From Sapria himalayana (lineage: Eukaryota; Streptophyta; Magnoliopsida; Malpighiales; Rafflesiaceae): DNA of 64,000 nt. The stretch lies in contig JAREIK010000379.1 of the NCBI GenBank assembly GCA_029783825.1, forward strand, positions 411,340 to 475,339, in the 5' to 3' direction. A program made the translations under genes and the position numbers. The notes beneath the pieces were generated by a model, which worked only from the letters and a program-made list of their open reading frames with translations, had not been told where the DNA came from and ran no database searches. Shown here in pieces: positions 36,701 through 48,302 of the stretch (its first letter is position 1; each line of letters begins with the position of its first letter).

Positions 36701-37907
36701 TAGAGATGACCTGATATTTATTAACATGACTCTTGAGATGAAAATCAAGTACTTAAAGTACTGGTCTTTCATTTTATTTTTTTATTGTTTGGCTACTTGA
36801 ATGGACTTTAGGGTTAAGGTGGAAGAGATAGAGAATAATTTAACATACATATCCATGTATATGAACCAATAATATCAACATGAAGGGTTCATTAACGAGA
36901 AGTTGATTGAACTATTTATATACTATAATACTATGTATGATGGTGGTAGTAGCTAGACTCTAAGTACAGATATGGATACCATATTAGGAAATAATGACTT
37001 CTCCATTCAGTTAGTTAGGGAGAAATGCCGAGGTGGATTATTGAATATGAGTGAGATTTTTTGGTACTTAGATACCGATTACTCATTAATCCTAGTATAT
37101 ATCGATAATAAGAATTTTCATATTTTATAGTGGTGGAAATTATATGAGTCCACCTATCCCGTGCTGTCTAAGATGACACAAAATCTTCTTACTTCTCCGA
37201 TGTCGAGTGTTGTATTAGAGTTTGATTTTTTCTATTACAGTAAATGTGATTTCAAATATGAGATCAATATTACGGTCAGATATCATTGAAGCATTAACAT
37301 GCATGAAGACTTGGTAGGAGTTGAGCTTAGGCATCCAGGATCATGCTGTAACAATAGTAAGAATGAAAGAGTTGATAGCTGATAATGATTCGTGAAATTT
37401 TGATAAGGACTGAGATTAAGTCTATCGCTAGTGATATTATCAAGCACTTACGAGATTGATCATTGATGGTGATGTATTGTCTATTGATTTTTGTCTTTTA
37501 AGTTTTCATTATTATTTTATCTTTTTATTAATTCAGATGCTTATGGATTGATCTTTGTTGTATTAATATTTGTTTTTTGAGTTTGCTTTGTTATTTTGTA
37601 CTTGTATTACATTATGAAAATGAAATAATTAAAATTTATAATATTTATTGTATGTTATTTTTGTGAGTTATGAATTATAACTTGTGATTATAATTTTATT
37701 TTTTTGTTATAATTAATTAATTAATTAATTAATTAATTTTCTATAAAAATTTAGAATATTTAGGATTAGAGATGACATGAATTTAAATGGGTTGAAATGA
37801 CATGTCCCAGCACATCCTTGCACGACCTGGAATAAAATCCCCAAGGCCCAAAATGAACTGCCCTGAATTTAGCAAACTTAGGCTGGTCGGGCCGTGTTAG
37901 ATCTCTC
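33796..37907 (+). mobile_element. large hAT transposon remnant A (+), 3' end lost
   Basis: The left end TAGAGGTGTCAAG at 33796 is followed by GC-rich subterminal DNA (to about 34130), a leader with a CT run (34362-34374) and a transposase region on the + strand. Pieces seen: BED finger HFKRHTEQC at about 35026-35052, interrupted by a MITE at 35106-35696; core VTSDI.TSHD at about 35970; LESCVGYEHVICDYV at about 36480; hATC WWKLYESTYPVLSKM at about 37130-37175. Many stops occur. At 37780-37900 a right-end subterminal region (inverse of 42890-43040) is recognisable, but the terminal TIR is missing and another hAT end begins at 37908. No 8-bp duplicate of the left flank (ATAAAAAA) was found. Confidence 0.8.
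35106..35696. mobile_element. 591-bp non-autonomous hAT element (MITE) inside hAT A
   Basis: Flanked by TGAGGTCT (35098-35105) and TGGGGTCT (35697-35704), an 8-bp duplication with one mismatch. Its ends AAGGGTGCTAACGA and the inverse of CTCGAGGTGCTAATGA form an imperfect TIR. Subterminal regions are rich in GAGTCGAGCTCGA words. A TA run lies at 35321-35342. Removing it rejoins the transposase region of hAT A, as comparison with 50960-51010 shows. No coding capacity. Confidence 0.8.
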
Positions 37908-38050
37908 TAGAGGTGTCAAATGGGCAAGTCGGGCCTAGGCTGGGCCCGTGCCGGATGGACACTCAACCCAACTCGTGTCGTGCCATACCAAGTGAATTAA
38001 GCCCGCATGCTGTGCCTTAAGGGCGCCTTGCGCCTTACGACACAGATTTT
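37908..38050 (+). mobile_element. isolated left end of a TAGAGGTGTCAAA-type hAT element
   Basis: It starts TAGAGGTGTCAAATGGG and continues with GC-rich subterminal sequence (GGGCCTAGGCTGGGCCCGTG). No matching right end was found downstream, so this is a truncated or rearranged element abutting the decayed end of hAT A. Confidence 0.6.
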
Positions 38051-41000
38051 ATGGATGAGTGACTCTCTCTATTGATCGGAGGTTTAATTGTGATTGCGAA
38101 GAAATGAGTAAAAGTAATAGGCCTCAATTTATTTTCTGGATTCATATTGTTTTTAGGTTTGCTAAAAAATAAAATATGCTCAAAAAAATAATATCATCAC
38201 TTATTAATATTTTAGCATACTAATGTAAATAATATTTATACTCATTTTGAGTATTGAAGTAACTAAGAAAGAAACACTTTAATGTTGTATCTTATCTCAT
38301 TTTAGGAAGAGATTATATGCTAAATAAGTATTTTCAAAGACTTTATAAGATTAAGCAAAATAATTTTATTAGGATGTTTGATTTGAATGGGTATGAGATG
38401 AGAAATAGTAGAAGAAGATATCAAATTGATGAGGTATTTTGTGATTGACATTGATATCATTTCTCCCTAAAAATATTTAAAATTTTTTTTATAAAAAAGA
38501 AGTATTTAAGTTGTCTTAACTAATTATCTATTTCTCATAGTCATAACTATATTATGTGGGAGTGTGCTAGCACATGAAGTTTGATGTTTTATTTATTGAT
38601 TAGTACAATATGTACTAAATCTATCCTACATATATTCTAATGAATTATTACTTAAAATTTTTAAAAAAATTTTACTAAATTAATTTATGAAATAACTAAA
38701 AAATAAAAAAAAATAATGATTAAAATTAAAAAAATAACAAACAAGAAAAGTATATACAATAGTTAATAAATGATCATTGATGAATTATCTAAATCTCTCT
38801 AGGGCTTAATTTTGCTCTCACATATATGGTGAGCAAGTTAAGAAAATATGATATGTTTTTTTAATTAATGTCTTACATTCTAATGTTAAAATATTTATAA
38901 CATTAGGATTTAATATTTTTAGTTTGACAAATGATGAGTGAACAAGTTGAGAATGAACAAATAATAGATTAACAACACTTAAACATCTAGTGGTATATCA
39001 TATCGTCGAAGTAAAAATATATAGTTTATTATGCTTACTTTTAAAGAAGTTTTTTTTTCAGAATTTTTCAGACCTTAAAATAAACATCAGTGAAAGAAAA
39101 ATCAAAGCTAGAGTTGAGTTGCCTATAATGACAACTCACAAAAAAGAATATAATTTGTGTAATTAAGAATAAATAAATAACCAAAGTGAATGTTATTATA
39201 ATTAACTACTTTGGAAGTCCTACCATTGATTATTGCAATATTTAGTAAATATAAGAAAAAAATACTAAAAAGAAAATAATTGTTTATAGTATGCTATTTG
39301 TTTTTGAGTCAATAACTCAAGAGCTTAAAGTAGGAAGTCAAATGACAAAATCTGTAAGAGTTGAAGATTGTGAAGTGTCTATTATTGCCTACTTATCTTT
39401 TGTTATTAGGGAAGAATTCTTTATATTACTTTTTAGTAAGGGTCACAGAGAGAATTTTATGAGGATTCTGGGATGATTTATGTAATATTTTATTTTATTC
39501 TTCTTAATAGTTTGTAATTCTCTTAGTTTTAATTTTAAAATTAATTTTTTGTAACTCTCTGATGAACCTCATCCTATTATAGTGTGCGCATAGAATAGAT
39601 ACTCTCGTCTTTGTGTCTACTATGATTAACACTCCCTTGGCTACAGTAATGCTGAATGAGGTTTATTTTCATTAGCTCTTGATCTACCTTGTATGTTCTG
39701 AATTGCACGGTGATGTAAATTTGATTTAGTAGAAAACTCTTGATCACTCAATATTATATTATAAAATGTTGAAAAATTATATGGTGGAGAGTATAGGAAC
39801 ATCATGTCAAGAATTCTTTATATTTGTCTTAATCTTTATGATGCTTCCATCTTAGTAGGGGAAATCTTCAAGAGCTACATAAATAGTTGAGTGAAATAGA
39901 TAAAATGAGTAGTGTCATGCTCATATTTTATGGACTCTTTGTCTTAATTCCATAGGTAGTGAAATTGTGTCTGATATTTGTGTAATCTGTTGCCTGGAAT
40001 GAGTAAAATATTTTTCTTAATTCTTATAAGATTATATATGTCATGCAATATGGAAAATTTGAAGTCAACTCTAACTTAATGGATTAATATGTGACAATCA
40101 TTAGATGAGAATTAATATGGAGCTAGACCTCATTCATCACACCACGATGAGGTTCATTTTTATGTGGTCTATCATTCTCTGATTGAAGAATCATGTACTA
40201 ATGTTTGTAGCCTAATGTGTAATTTATGCGTTTGAGCCTTTCTAAAATAATAATTGAGTTCTTATTTTTTCTCCATATGAAAACCACACATGGAAAATCA
40301 CACCCAATATGTGCACTGTTATGTATGTATTGTGTTATAGTGAATGCAACTCTTCCTTTAACAATCTTAGGATTTGCTTCATTTACCTGGGGTTTGATTG
40401 TGATACTATGTAGAAAACTAACTATTTAATTCTTGGAAAACTTGATCAATGTTATGTATATAATGAAAATATAAAGTTGGGATCTGGATTGAGACAGTCT
40501 ATATGTTGTGTGTTCTAATCTATAAAACATAAAATAAAATAAATACAAACTACAACATCATTAATATAATACTATTAAGAATATAATTTCTTTTGATATC
40601 ACTCTTATGGAATGAATACTTGTCGCAATCATTCATATCTTTGAAGATATAAATATAACAAAGAAATATTTTTCTTCTAGGTACTCACTAATTAAATTTC
40701 TGAGAAACAATATCATTGTATTCCTAAAATTGATAAAGATAACAAATATCATACCTAGTACATAAAACTCTTGATATATGGTGTCTAAGAGAGATAAATA
40801 TCTTGATACGTGTTACCTCCGATATAATAGAGAGACCATGCTTGATTAAACTTGATAAAAATAGTATAAAAATGTATTGTTATTTTTGTTTGATATTTTT
40901 TTATTAATCATTTAAAATAAATAAATAATCTTCATAGTTGATGTACCCGATAAAAAACAAATTGTTTTATATAACAATTAAATTTGAGTTTTTTTTTTCA

Positions 41001-41110
41001 ATGATTCTCTTACAAAACCTAATCTTGTGACTCATCAATTTGCTTATCTTTAATTTGAATAACTTTAAATATTACCTTTATTTTAATATGGACATTTATC
41101 ATGTTTTTCA
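38051..41110. other. 3 kb without a recognised gene
   Basis: AT-rich with scattered short open frames, the longest near 39291-39476 (61 codons, no known motif). Part of 39540-40220 repeats GATGAACCTCAT / GATGAGGTTCAT words in both orientations, which may reflect a decayed element. It lies upstream of the phospholipase-like exons and may be intron of that gene. Confidence 0.4.
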
Positions 41111-41114
41111 GCAA

Positions 41115-41190
41115 CTCCGCTCCACCCAGACCCACTATGATTTATGCTGTGGTGGTCGGTCCCAAGTCCGGATAAAAGAAGAGGGTTGAT
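41115..41190 (+). repeat. short repeat-like block (possible LINE-related fragment)
   Basis: A GC-balanced block containing CTCCGCTCCACCCAGACC and CCCAAGTCCGGATAAA. I recall similar GGATAAAG(G/A)AG(G)AGGG text from dispersed plant repeats. No open frame. A possible alternative is a 5' untranslated exon of the downstream gene. Confidence 0.25.
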
Positions 41191-41320
41191 CATTGATGTT
41201 AGGCACATGATATTCATCCACAAATTATTACATATTCAGTTTAGAATCCTAGTACTTCAGATCAACTGGTACTGGTCTTTGTTTTGTTTCCACTTGTTCC
41301 AAAATTAATTTCTGCTGCAG

Positions 41321-42125
41321 TAGTGGGAGACAAAGCGGAAGGGCGAGTGTCTTACAGGTTCAGCACACTACCGTGTAAGTTTTTGTGGCAAGTATTACTT
41401 CTAGGGAGTAAATAATGTTTTCCTGTTTGCTGGAATGCTTTTGTTTCTTATCATTATTGGTCTTGGTTGTCTGCCATGATGCTGAAAGTAAATAGCGTGT
41501 GTGGTTGTGATGTCTCAGCTTGTTCATGGGTGAACAGGTTTAACCAGCATGCATCCTGACAAGGATTCTGGTGCGAGACTAGGCCCCAGTGCTGTTGTGT
41601 TATGTATGGGCACTGTTATTGAACAACTGAAGCACAAATCATTTTTTGATGTCAAGATGTGGCGACGCTCCGTGCTTGCAGTTATTCCATGGGCAATCAA
41701 AGTTAGAGATAAATTTCAGGTTGCTTTTGTTTCAAGCAGAGAGCTGGAAGATTTTTCTCAAACAGGTGAATTTGTTTTCCACGGTGGTTGTAGGACTACC
41801 CTTCTGCGCTTTAAACCCTATGTTTCGAAGGTCCCCTGGCATACTGGTGCTAGAGCCTTTCTATCCCAGCTGTTTCCCAGGTATGGGCATTACTGTGGGC
41901 CCAACTGGTCAAGTGGAAAAGATGAGGGCTCTTCTATATGGGACAAGAGGCCAATTGATTGGTTAGATTATTGCTGCTTTTGTCACGATATGGGTTATGA
42001 CTCTCTTGACCAAGCTAAGTTGTTGAAAGCTGATTTAGCATTTCTTGAGTGCTTGGAGCGACCAAGTATGGAAATAAAAGGAGATGCACTCCTTGCACGT
42101 GTTTATAAAACACTGTGTATTGCAG
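41321..42125 (+). CDS. phospholipase A2-like protein, exons i-ii of a gene ending at 60400
   Basis: Two exons, 41321-41374 and 41538-42125, joined by a 163-bp phase-1 intron (CCGT|GTAAGT ... GAACAG|GTTTA). The frame stays open across the join: VVGDKAEGRVSYRFSTLP, C, then LTSMHPDKDSGARLGPSAVV. Counting from the Met at 41549, the calcium-loop-like YGHYCGPNWSSG is at residues 112-123 and the catalytic motif DYCCFCHDMGYD at 140-151, with the His-Asp pair at 146-147 (41984-41989). Secreted plant PLA2 enzymes share YG.YCG...DxCCxxHD and release fatty acids from the sn-2 position of phospholipids. This protein has a longer N-terminal part and belongs to a less-studied plant PLA2-family group, so enzyme activity is inferred only. 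The Met at 41549 is internal, because exon i reads straight into it; the true start and any targeting signal lie upstream, beyond a TGCTGCAG acceptor at 41313-41320. No stop or frameshift in 640 coding bases, unlike everything around it. Confidence 0.88.
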
Positions 42126-42274
42126 GTACCACCAACTCATAACTTCTTTTAACTAAAAATAAACAAAAGGCTTCAATTCATTTAAATTCTTAGGTTTCAT
42201 GCTTGTGCAATGTTTGGCATGGCCAGCATTATTAAACCCTTTGGCTTATTGCCTAATGTAGTTGTGTTTAAGAC

Positions 42275-42786
42275 TGTTAGAAAAGAACAAAGTGATGATG
42301 GTAAAATTTCACTCACAATAATGAAAAAAGATAAATCAGGGTAAATGAGAAATGTTTAGACAGACCTATAAGTTTGATGTTCTCATGATAAATATGTAAT
42401 AAATGAAATATAAATAAGGTAATTATATTATAGCACTCCTTCAAGCTCATGCATAAATATTTATAATACCAAGTCTAAAGAAAAGAGAATTAAGTTGAGA
42501 TATTTCCAAGATCTTCTTAAAATATGTCTGCTAGCTAATCTGTCATAAATATAGAACATGACAATGATTTCATTATGATTTTTTTTATTGAGAAAAAAAT
42601 AATTAATTTTTATATGTTTAATTTGTTTATAGATTATTGGATTGAAGATTATATGTTTTATTACTTGACTATAATAATAGAGACTAATGAGAGAAGTAAT
42701 TGGAGATATGATCTATTTAAGTAAATCTTTAATTCAAAGAATGTCACGAGTAGTTGTGGATATGCTGATTGTATTTATATTTGATC
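42275..42786 (-). mobile_element. copia 3' end (LTR plus RNase H tail), minus strand
   Basis: On the minus strand 42560-42440 reads a decayed LADIF.....LGNIS.. end of RNase H and a GAAGGAG purine tract. This runs into an LTR starting TGCTATAATATAATTACC at 42435 and ending TTTTCTAACA at 42275 (161 bp, TGCTA/TAACA ends). The rest of the element to the right is unreadable or was removed; hAT B begins at 42787. Confidence 0.55.
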
Positions 42787-44690
42787 TAGAGGTGTCAAAC
42801 GGGTCATGTAGGGTTTGCTTGACCCATTTCTTGGTGGCCCACTCAAGTCACCATGCCTTTCTAGGCATGACATAGTACATGAGTTGTGTCATGCTCGACA
42901 CCATACGACTCAAAAAGGGCAGGCCTGGCGTGGTCTGTCATGGCCCGACTTGCTCAAGTCTTTCGTATTCCGGCCTGTTCATGTTGGACCTTGGGGATTT
43001 TGTGCTAGGATGTGCTGTTTTAGGCCTGTTTGGGCAATCTCTAATCATTATAAATTTCAATACAAATTCAATAAATTAAATAAATAAATACAATAAAAAA
43101 ATAAAATTATAATCATAAGTCACAACTCAACTCATAACTCACAAAAATAACATAAAATAAATATTATAAATTTAATTTGTTTTGTAATGTAATACAAGTA
43201 CAAAATAATAATGTAAGCTTAAAAATCAATACATCAATAATTAATCTCGTAATCATCTGATAATATCATTAGTAGTAGACTCAATATTATTCATTATCAA
43301 AGTCTCATGAATAATCATATTTCACTAACTCCTCCGTTCTTGTTGTAGGTGTAGTATGATCTTGGATGCTCAAGCTTGAATCCTCCCAATCTTTCATGTA
43401 TGTTATTGTCTCAATAATATTTGGCCGTAATCATGATTGCTTATCTGAAATCATATTCACTATAATAGAAAAATTAGACTTCGATACTATGCTCGACATT
43501 GGAGGAGTCAGTAGATTCTATATCATTTAGATAGTATGAGATATGTGAACTCATATGATTATTACTATTATAAAATATTATGGTTTTTGTTATTGGTATG
43601 TGATAGGATTAAATAGTAATTGCTATCTAATTATCGAGACAACTCACTTCTATTCGATGATATATCTCGTCGTTAACTCCTTATTAATTGAATGAAGAAT
43701 TTATTGTATCTGAATAAGATATTCATGTCTGTACTCGGAGTTTGACTATTACTATCATTATGTCTAGTATCATAATATGTAAATAACTCAGTCAATTTTC
43801 TCGTGAATGAATCTTTTAAGTTTGTGCTCATAGTTTATACATGATGATATATATATTAAAATATTTTCTATCATTTTCAGTTTAACCCTAAGGATTCATA
43901 CATGCATCCAGAAATAAAGAGATGAAATAGTAGACTAGTACTTTAAGTACTTGATTTTTATATTAACAGCTATGTCATTAAATGTTGTATCATCTCTAAA
44001 TTTTCTAAACATTCTATTAATGCTACATTTTCACCTAAGTGTAATGTAAGTAGTTTAAGTATAAATTGATGACCACACTTTTGTCGTGTCATAAATATTT
44101 TCAGGAATTTTATAAATAAAAATTTTGTATCCCAATTAGTGTCATTAATATTAAGTTCATCACTCTTAATATTGATGTACTTAGATATCATGTATTTGTA
44201 ACTAATACATGACTCCAACATAAGGTTTGTAAAATTTTAATGATATTTTACATTCGATTGAAATTTCTTATTTTTTAAACTTTCAGATAAATAAAGTCTA
44301 TCTGACTTCTGTTATCTGTGAAGTGTTCGAAGAAATATTAGTGAGTTACATATTTTTTTAAAGCGGTGGAAATAATTTTTATCCCACCTTATACTATTAG
44401 GTTAATGATGTGATACATATATTTAATGTGAATAATTTTTTTTAATAGTTTATTTTTAATGGTCCTAATAAATATGGTAATGATTACTCCATTGTTAGTT
44501 GCGTTATCGAATATGATACTATATATTTTAATTTGAATATTATATTCTAAAAAGATTTTTATCATGCACTCATATATGGCAGATTATTATGAAGATGAAG
44601 AATCTCTTTAAATCCTAATATTTTTTTTATTTAGTGTTTATTTAGAATCTACATAGTAGGCTGTAAGACATGTATAATATGTATTATCAC

Positions 44691-45440
44691 CAATGAAGCA
44701 TGGATACTGCTCACTATATCAGTGTCTACGTGTTGGACATGTGGACACGGTACGAACATGACACGTATACGTGTTTGATACGCCACGTGGCATATCATTG
44801 ACCAATTCGTGTCCGATATGCCATGTGGCCTATCGGATGGATGTGTCGGATGCCGCATCCAACTGACAATGCCGAGTGGCTGACATCTGATGACGTCGAG
44901 TGGCCGATGTCGCCCACGATGCCGAATGACCGATTCTGCGGGGCGGTGGGAGTGGGCGCGATTTTGTGGGGTGGCAGGGGCGCGATTTTGTGGGGCGGTG
45001 AGGAGGGGGGGAATGATTCTGTGGGTTGGCAGGGGCATGATTCTGTAGGCTGGGGGGCGCGATTTTGATAAAATAAAATAAAATATTTTTATTTTATAAA
45101 ATAAAAAAAAATTCTTTATAATATAAGATAATTATAAAATATTATTTAATAAAATAAGATAATTATAAATATAATCTTATAAAATAAAATAAAATGAAAT
45201 ATTTTTATTTTATAAAATAAAAAAAATAAAATATTTTATAAAATAAAATAAAATATTATATTATATTATATTATATTTTATAAAATACCTAATATTTATA
45301 AAGAAAATAATTTTTATTTTTATTTTTTTTATCATGTTGTTTCCTAGTCGTATTCATATCCTAGTTTTTTAAAATTCATTGTGTTCTTGTATCCTGCTAT
45401 GTCTTATTTTCGTGTTCGTATCTGTGTCTGGGCTTCTTAG
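44691..45440. mobile_element. 750-bp non-autonomous hAT element in hAT B
   Basis: Flanked by ATTATCAC (44683-44690) and ATTATCAT (45441-45448), an 8-bp duplication with one mismatch. The same hAT position in relative A (36010 region) is continuous, which confirms the insertion. The ends carry (C)AATGAAGCATGGATACTG and the inverse of CTAAGAAGCCCAGACACAGA, an imperfect TIR. It contains a GC-rich minisatellite and a 240-bp AT-only tail. Non-coding. Confidence 0.78.
44930..45066 (+). repeat. GC-rich minisatellite in MITE
   Basis: About five diverged units built on GATT(T/C)TGTGGGG(T/C)GG followed by CAGGGGCGC or similar. G-runs on one strand could form G-quadruplexes; this is a property of the sequence, not evidence of function. 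Confidence 0.7.
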
Positions 45441-46052
45441 ATTATCATGATTAATCTAGATATCGGACGTCACAAATATCATGCTAATATATTCTTTAAA
45501 TTTATTAATTATTATTTATTTTTCTAGCTTATAGTATTTTAGTATGTTGTTCCTAGATGTAAACCTAGGAATTCTATGATATGTGAGCTGAAAATATGCA
45601 TGCATGATATTGACTATTTTTAGATTCTTCGAAAATTTAATCGGAAGACTCATCGTGGTGATCAGCTTGACCATGTAATCTCTTCCTAACTCATTGTAGT
45701 ATATGAAGGGAATTAATATAGAAGCTCAACTGGATCTAACCTCAAAGACCCCACTGCTCAGTTGAATTTACCTAGAATCTAATGCTCCATGTTTTTTGGT
45801 GTATTGTTCGGCATCTCTATTAAGGTGTTTAATTCTCATATGCACTCTTATACTTTAATATTTTTTTTATAATTTTTGTATTGTGCTAATTTTTTATTAG
45901 TACTCCAAATATTTTTATTTTGTATAATATTAAAGTAATCGAAATTATTAATTTTTTTTAGTTTTTTATTTTTTAGATATTTGTGTCAAGATAATGAGAG
46001 AAAATAAGGTTTCGGCGGACTTGAACCTTTCGTAGGGTTATTGTTATCCATA

Positions 46053-47133
46053 TAAAGGTGTCAAATGGGTCAAGTAGCCTGGGACCTTGGCTGGTTCAGC
46101 CATGCCTGGCCCTGCATGAGGTATTGCTCGTGCTGGGTCTATTAGCACGGAAAACTGGCCCGGGGACCCAGTTGGGTTTTTTTTAAAATTTTGCGGGAAA
46201 AATTGATATGATCCGGTCCGACCCGGAAAGGCCAGTCATGATCCAGCTCGAATCGGTACAAGCCGGGCCGATGGGCCATGTCGGGCTGACATTTCTTTAG
46301 CCCTGTCTTGCCAAGCACGACATGGTTACTGTACCAGGTCGTGACAGGCACAATACGGTTGAGTGAGATCATTTAATTTTTTTTATTGTTCTTGATGGTT
46401 CCATAGACCATAATCTAGAAGGTTCAGCTTCTAGTTCTGGGCTCAGGGTCGAGCTGTCGAGGCATTGATCGGAGGCTCGATGGGTAGAGTTGGGAAATGG
46501 GCTAGCTCATCCCATTCGGGCTGAGCACTTTTGGGCCATGGGCCAAAATGGACTAGGCTACTTTGGTAATTTTTTATTCGTGCCAGCAATTAGCAAACCA
46601 AGTTTGACCCTACATAGGTTGTGGGCTAAAATGGGTAAAATGGGATAAAAGCCTAAAATAGGAAAAAATTGAACACAATTATATTTTCACATAAAAATTT
46701 ATTTTCATAAACATGATAAAGCTAAAATAAGCTAAAAATTGCGTACTCTTTAATTACACTACATATTTTAAGATATATATATGTGTGTAACAACCAAATT
46801 GCATGTTGTCATATTCAAAAATTTAACTAATAAATAGTAAAATAACTAAATAATATATATAAAAATAAAATATTATATGGTAGAAGAAAAATAATATAAA
46901 AAACTGGGTCTGGTGGGCTAACCTGGCTTAAACCCCTTTGGCCTGCTAGCTTATTTGTACTGGGCCAAACAACCCGATTTTTATTTGGATTTTTTGAGTT
47001 TGTCCCTTTAAAAATTTGAGTCAACCCACTTTGATTTGTTGTGCTCAATCTATATTTCCAGCTTTAACGATCGGTGCCCGTGGCTTGAGTTCTGGGGCAT
47101 GATTCATGTCATGTCATGCCGAGGTCTCTCGGG
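46053..47133 (-). mobile_element. hAT terminus fragment, split by a MITE
   Basis: It starts with a hAT end TAAAGGTGTCAAATGGG at 46053 and carries GC-rich subterminal sequence, then text (GGTTCAGCTTCTAGTTCTGG) that matches the promoter-side subterminal region of hAT C (49460-49480). It is interrupted at 46486-47067 by a 582-bp element and ends where another hAT end begins at 47134. Orientation follows that similarity. Confidence 0.6.
46486..47067. mobile_element. 582-bp non-autonomous hAT element related to the 16952-21425 hAT
   Basis: Flanked by CGATGGGT (46478-46485) and CGATCGGT (47068-47075), an 8-bp duplication with one mismatch. The ends AGAGTTGGGAAAT and the inverse of TTAAAGCTGGAAAT resemble the TA(T/G)AGCTGGCAA TIR of the 4474-bp hAT, and the subterminal GGGCTGAGC, TTGAGTCAACCC and GGGCC words are also similar. 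No coding. It could have been mobilised by that hAT family's transposase. Confidence 0.72.
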
Positions 47134-47666
47134 TAGAGGTGTCAAATGGGTTGGCCCAAGCCCGACATGGTTTAGCTGTCCCTGGGCCGGCATGACACGC
47201 TATAGTGCTGTGCTTGGACTCGTTTCGGGTGCACCCTTGGTATCGGTCGTGCCATGCTGGGCCGAGGGATCAGCTTGTCATGCTATGCCAGGCATGACAT
47301 GAGTACCTGGCACGTGAGCATGACATGCATGCCTATGCACCAAGCTTGGTCACGATGAGCCGATGCCCGACGGACGAGGCTCGTCGAACCTTGAAAGGGT
47401 GAAGACACGTACGGCTGACGGCACGATGGTACGCCGCTGAAACCCTAATTTTTTTTTAAAATTAGGGTTTTTGCTCAACCTGAACTGGGTCGAACCCGAT
47501 GGATTTTAGATCATGGGCCTCTGTCGGGTCTGACCTCCATTGAACCATGTCTTGCTAGGCACGACATGGTTATTGTACCGTGTCGTGCCTAGCCCGGCAC
47601 GGTAGCACGGTTGGGCGGTCTAAAGCTGAGCTAGGCCAGTCCGGCCCAACCCGTTTGACACTTCTA
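47134..47666. mobile_element. 533-bp TAGAGGTGTCAAA-type hAT MITE
   Basis: It begins TAGAGGTGTCAAATGGG (47134) and ends CCCGTTTGACACTTCTA (47666). The interior, including GGCATGACA(T/C)GAGTACCTGGCA and an AAACCCTAATTTTT block, matches the MITE at 48622-49142. The flanks (CTCTCGGG versus AATGAAAA) are not a target duplication, so at least one junction was rearranged after insertion. Confidence 0.75.
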
Positions 47667-47965
47667 AATGAAAAATATTATGTTTTTTGGTGTATTGTTT
47701 GGCTTGTCTTATAAGGTGTTTAGTTTCACATGCACTTATACAAGTTAATCTTTTTTTATAATATTTGAATTATCCTAATTTTTCATTAGCATCTTTAATA
47801 TCTTTTTTTTTGTATAATATTATAGTGAGTCCAAATTATTGATTTTTTTTAATTTTTTATTTTTTAGATATTTGGGTTGAGCCTTAGAGCTATGAGAGAG
47901 AAAATATTGTTTCAACAGCCTTAAACCTTTTCGTATGGTTTTTATATAAAAATTATATATGTTTA

Positions 47966-48302
47966 CGTTAAATAACTAAAACCTTCCCCCTCTTTCAATG
48001 GCCCTCTCTTCTCCCTTTCCCATCGGCCCTCGCCTTGCCCTCTCTCATCGGCCTCGCCTTGCCCTCTTCCATTGCCCCCCCCTCACCGGCTCACCCATCT
48101 TTCTTCTCCAGGAGCTCTTCGTCGAGCTCCAGGAGATGGGAGTGGGTCGAGGGCAAGGCGAGGATCGATGGGAGAGGGCAGAGGGCGTGGCGAGGATCGA
48201 TGGGAGAGGGCAGAGGGCGTGGCGAGGATCGATGGGATAGGGCCAATGTTAGAGGGTGAGGTGAGGGCCGATAAAATAGTGGGAAGGTTTTATTTAAAAT
48301 TA
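47966..48302. mobile_element. small palindromic element with GC-rich minisatellite
   Basis: The ends form an imperfect inverted repeat (AAAACCTTCCCCCTCTTTC on the left; AAAACCTTCCCACTATTTT on the reverse complement of the right), followed inward by complementary GGCCCTC / GAGGGCC words. The core has a 32-bp unit (GGCGAGGATCGATGGGAGAG plus 12 bp) repeated 2.6 times at 48157-48240. Open frames across it come from the minisatellite and are not genes. Superfamily not determined. Confidence 0.6.

Larger units (their letters stand above)
42787..46052 (-). mobile_element. large hAT transposon remnant B (-)
   Basis: It is a relative of hAT A in reverse orientation. It starts at the outer end TAGAGGTGTCAAACGGG (42787). 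Its hATC region (about 43440-43520), core part (43970-44221: LESCISYKYMISKYIN, matching hAT A), catalytic VTSDI block (about 45450-45485) and BED region (about 45790-45860, with HGALDSRQ-like text) follow in order toward higher coordinates. Stops are frequent, so no transposase can be made. A 750-bp MITE sits at 44691-45440. The promoter end is not contiguous: another hAT end begins at 46053. Confidence 0.8.

Noticed and set aside
41549..42142. A single-exon reading of the PLA2-like protein starting at the Met at 41549 and ending at TTNS
   Set aside because: Exon i joins in phase upstream of this Met, and GTACC at 42126 is a donor; the TTNS tail is read-through intron.
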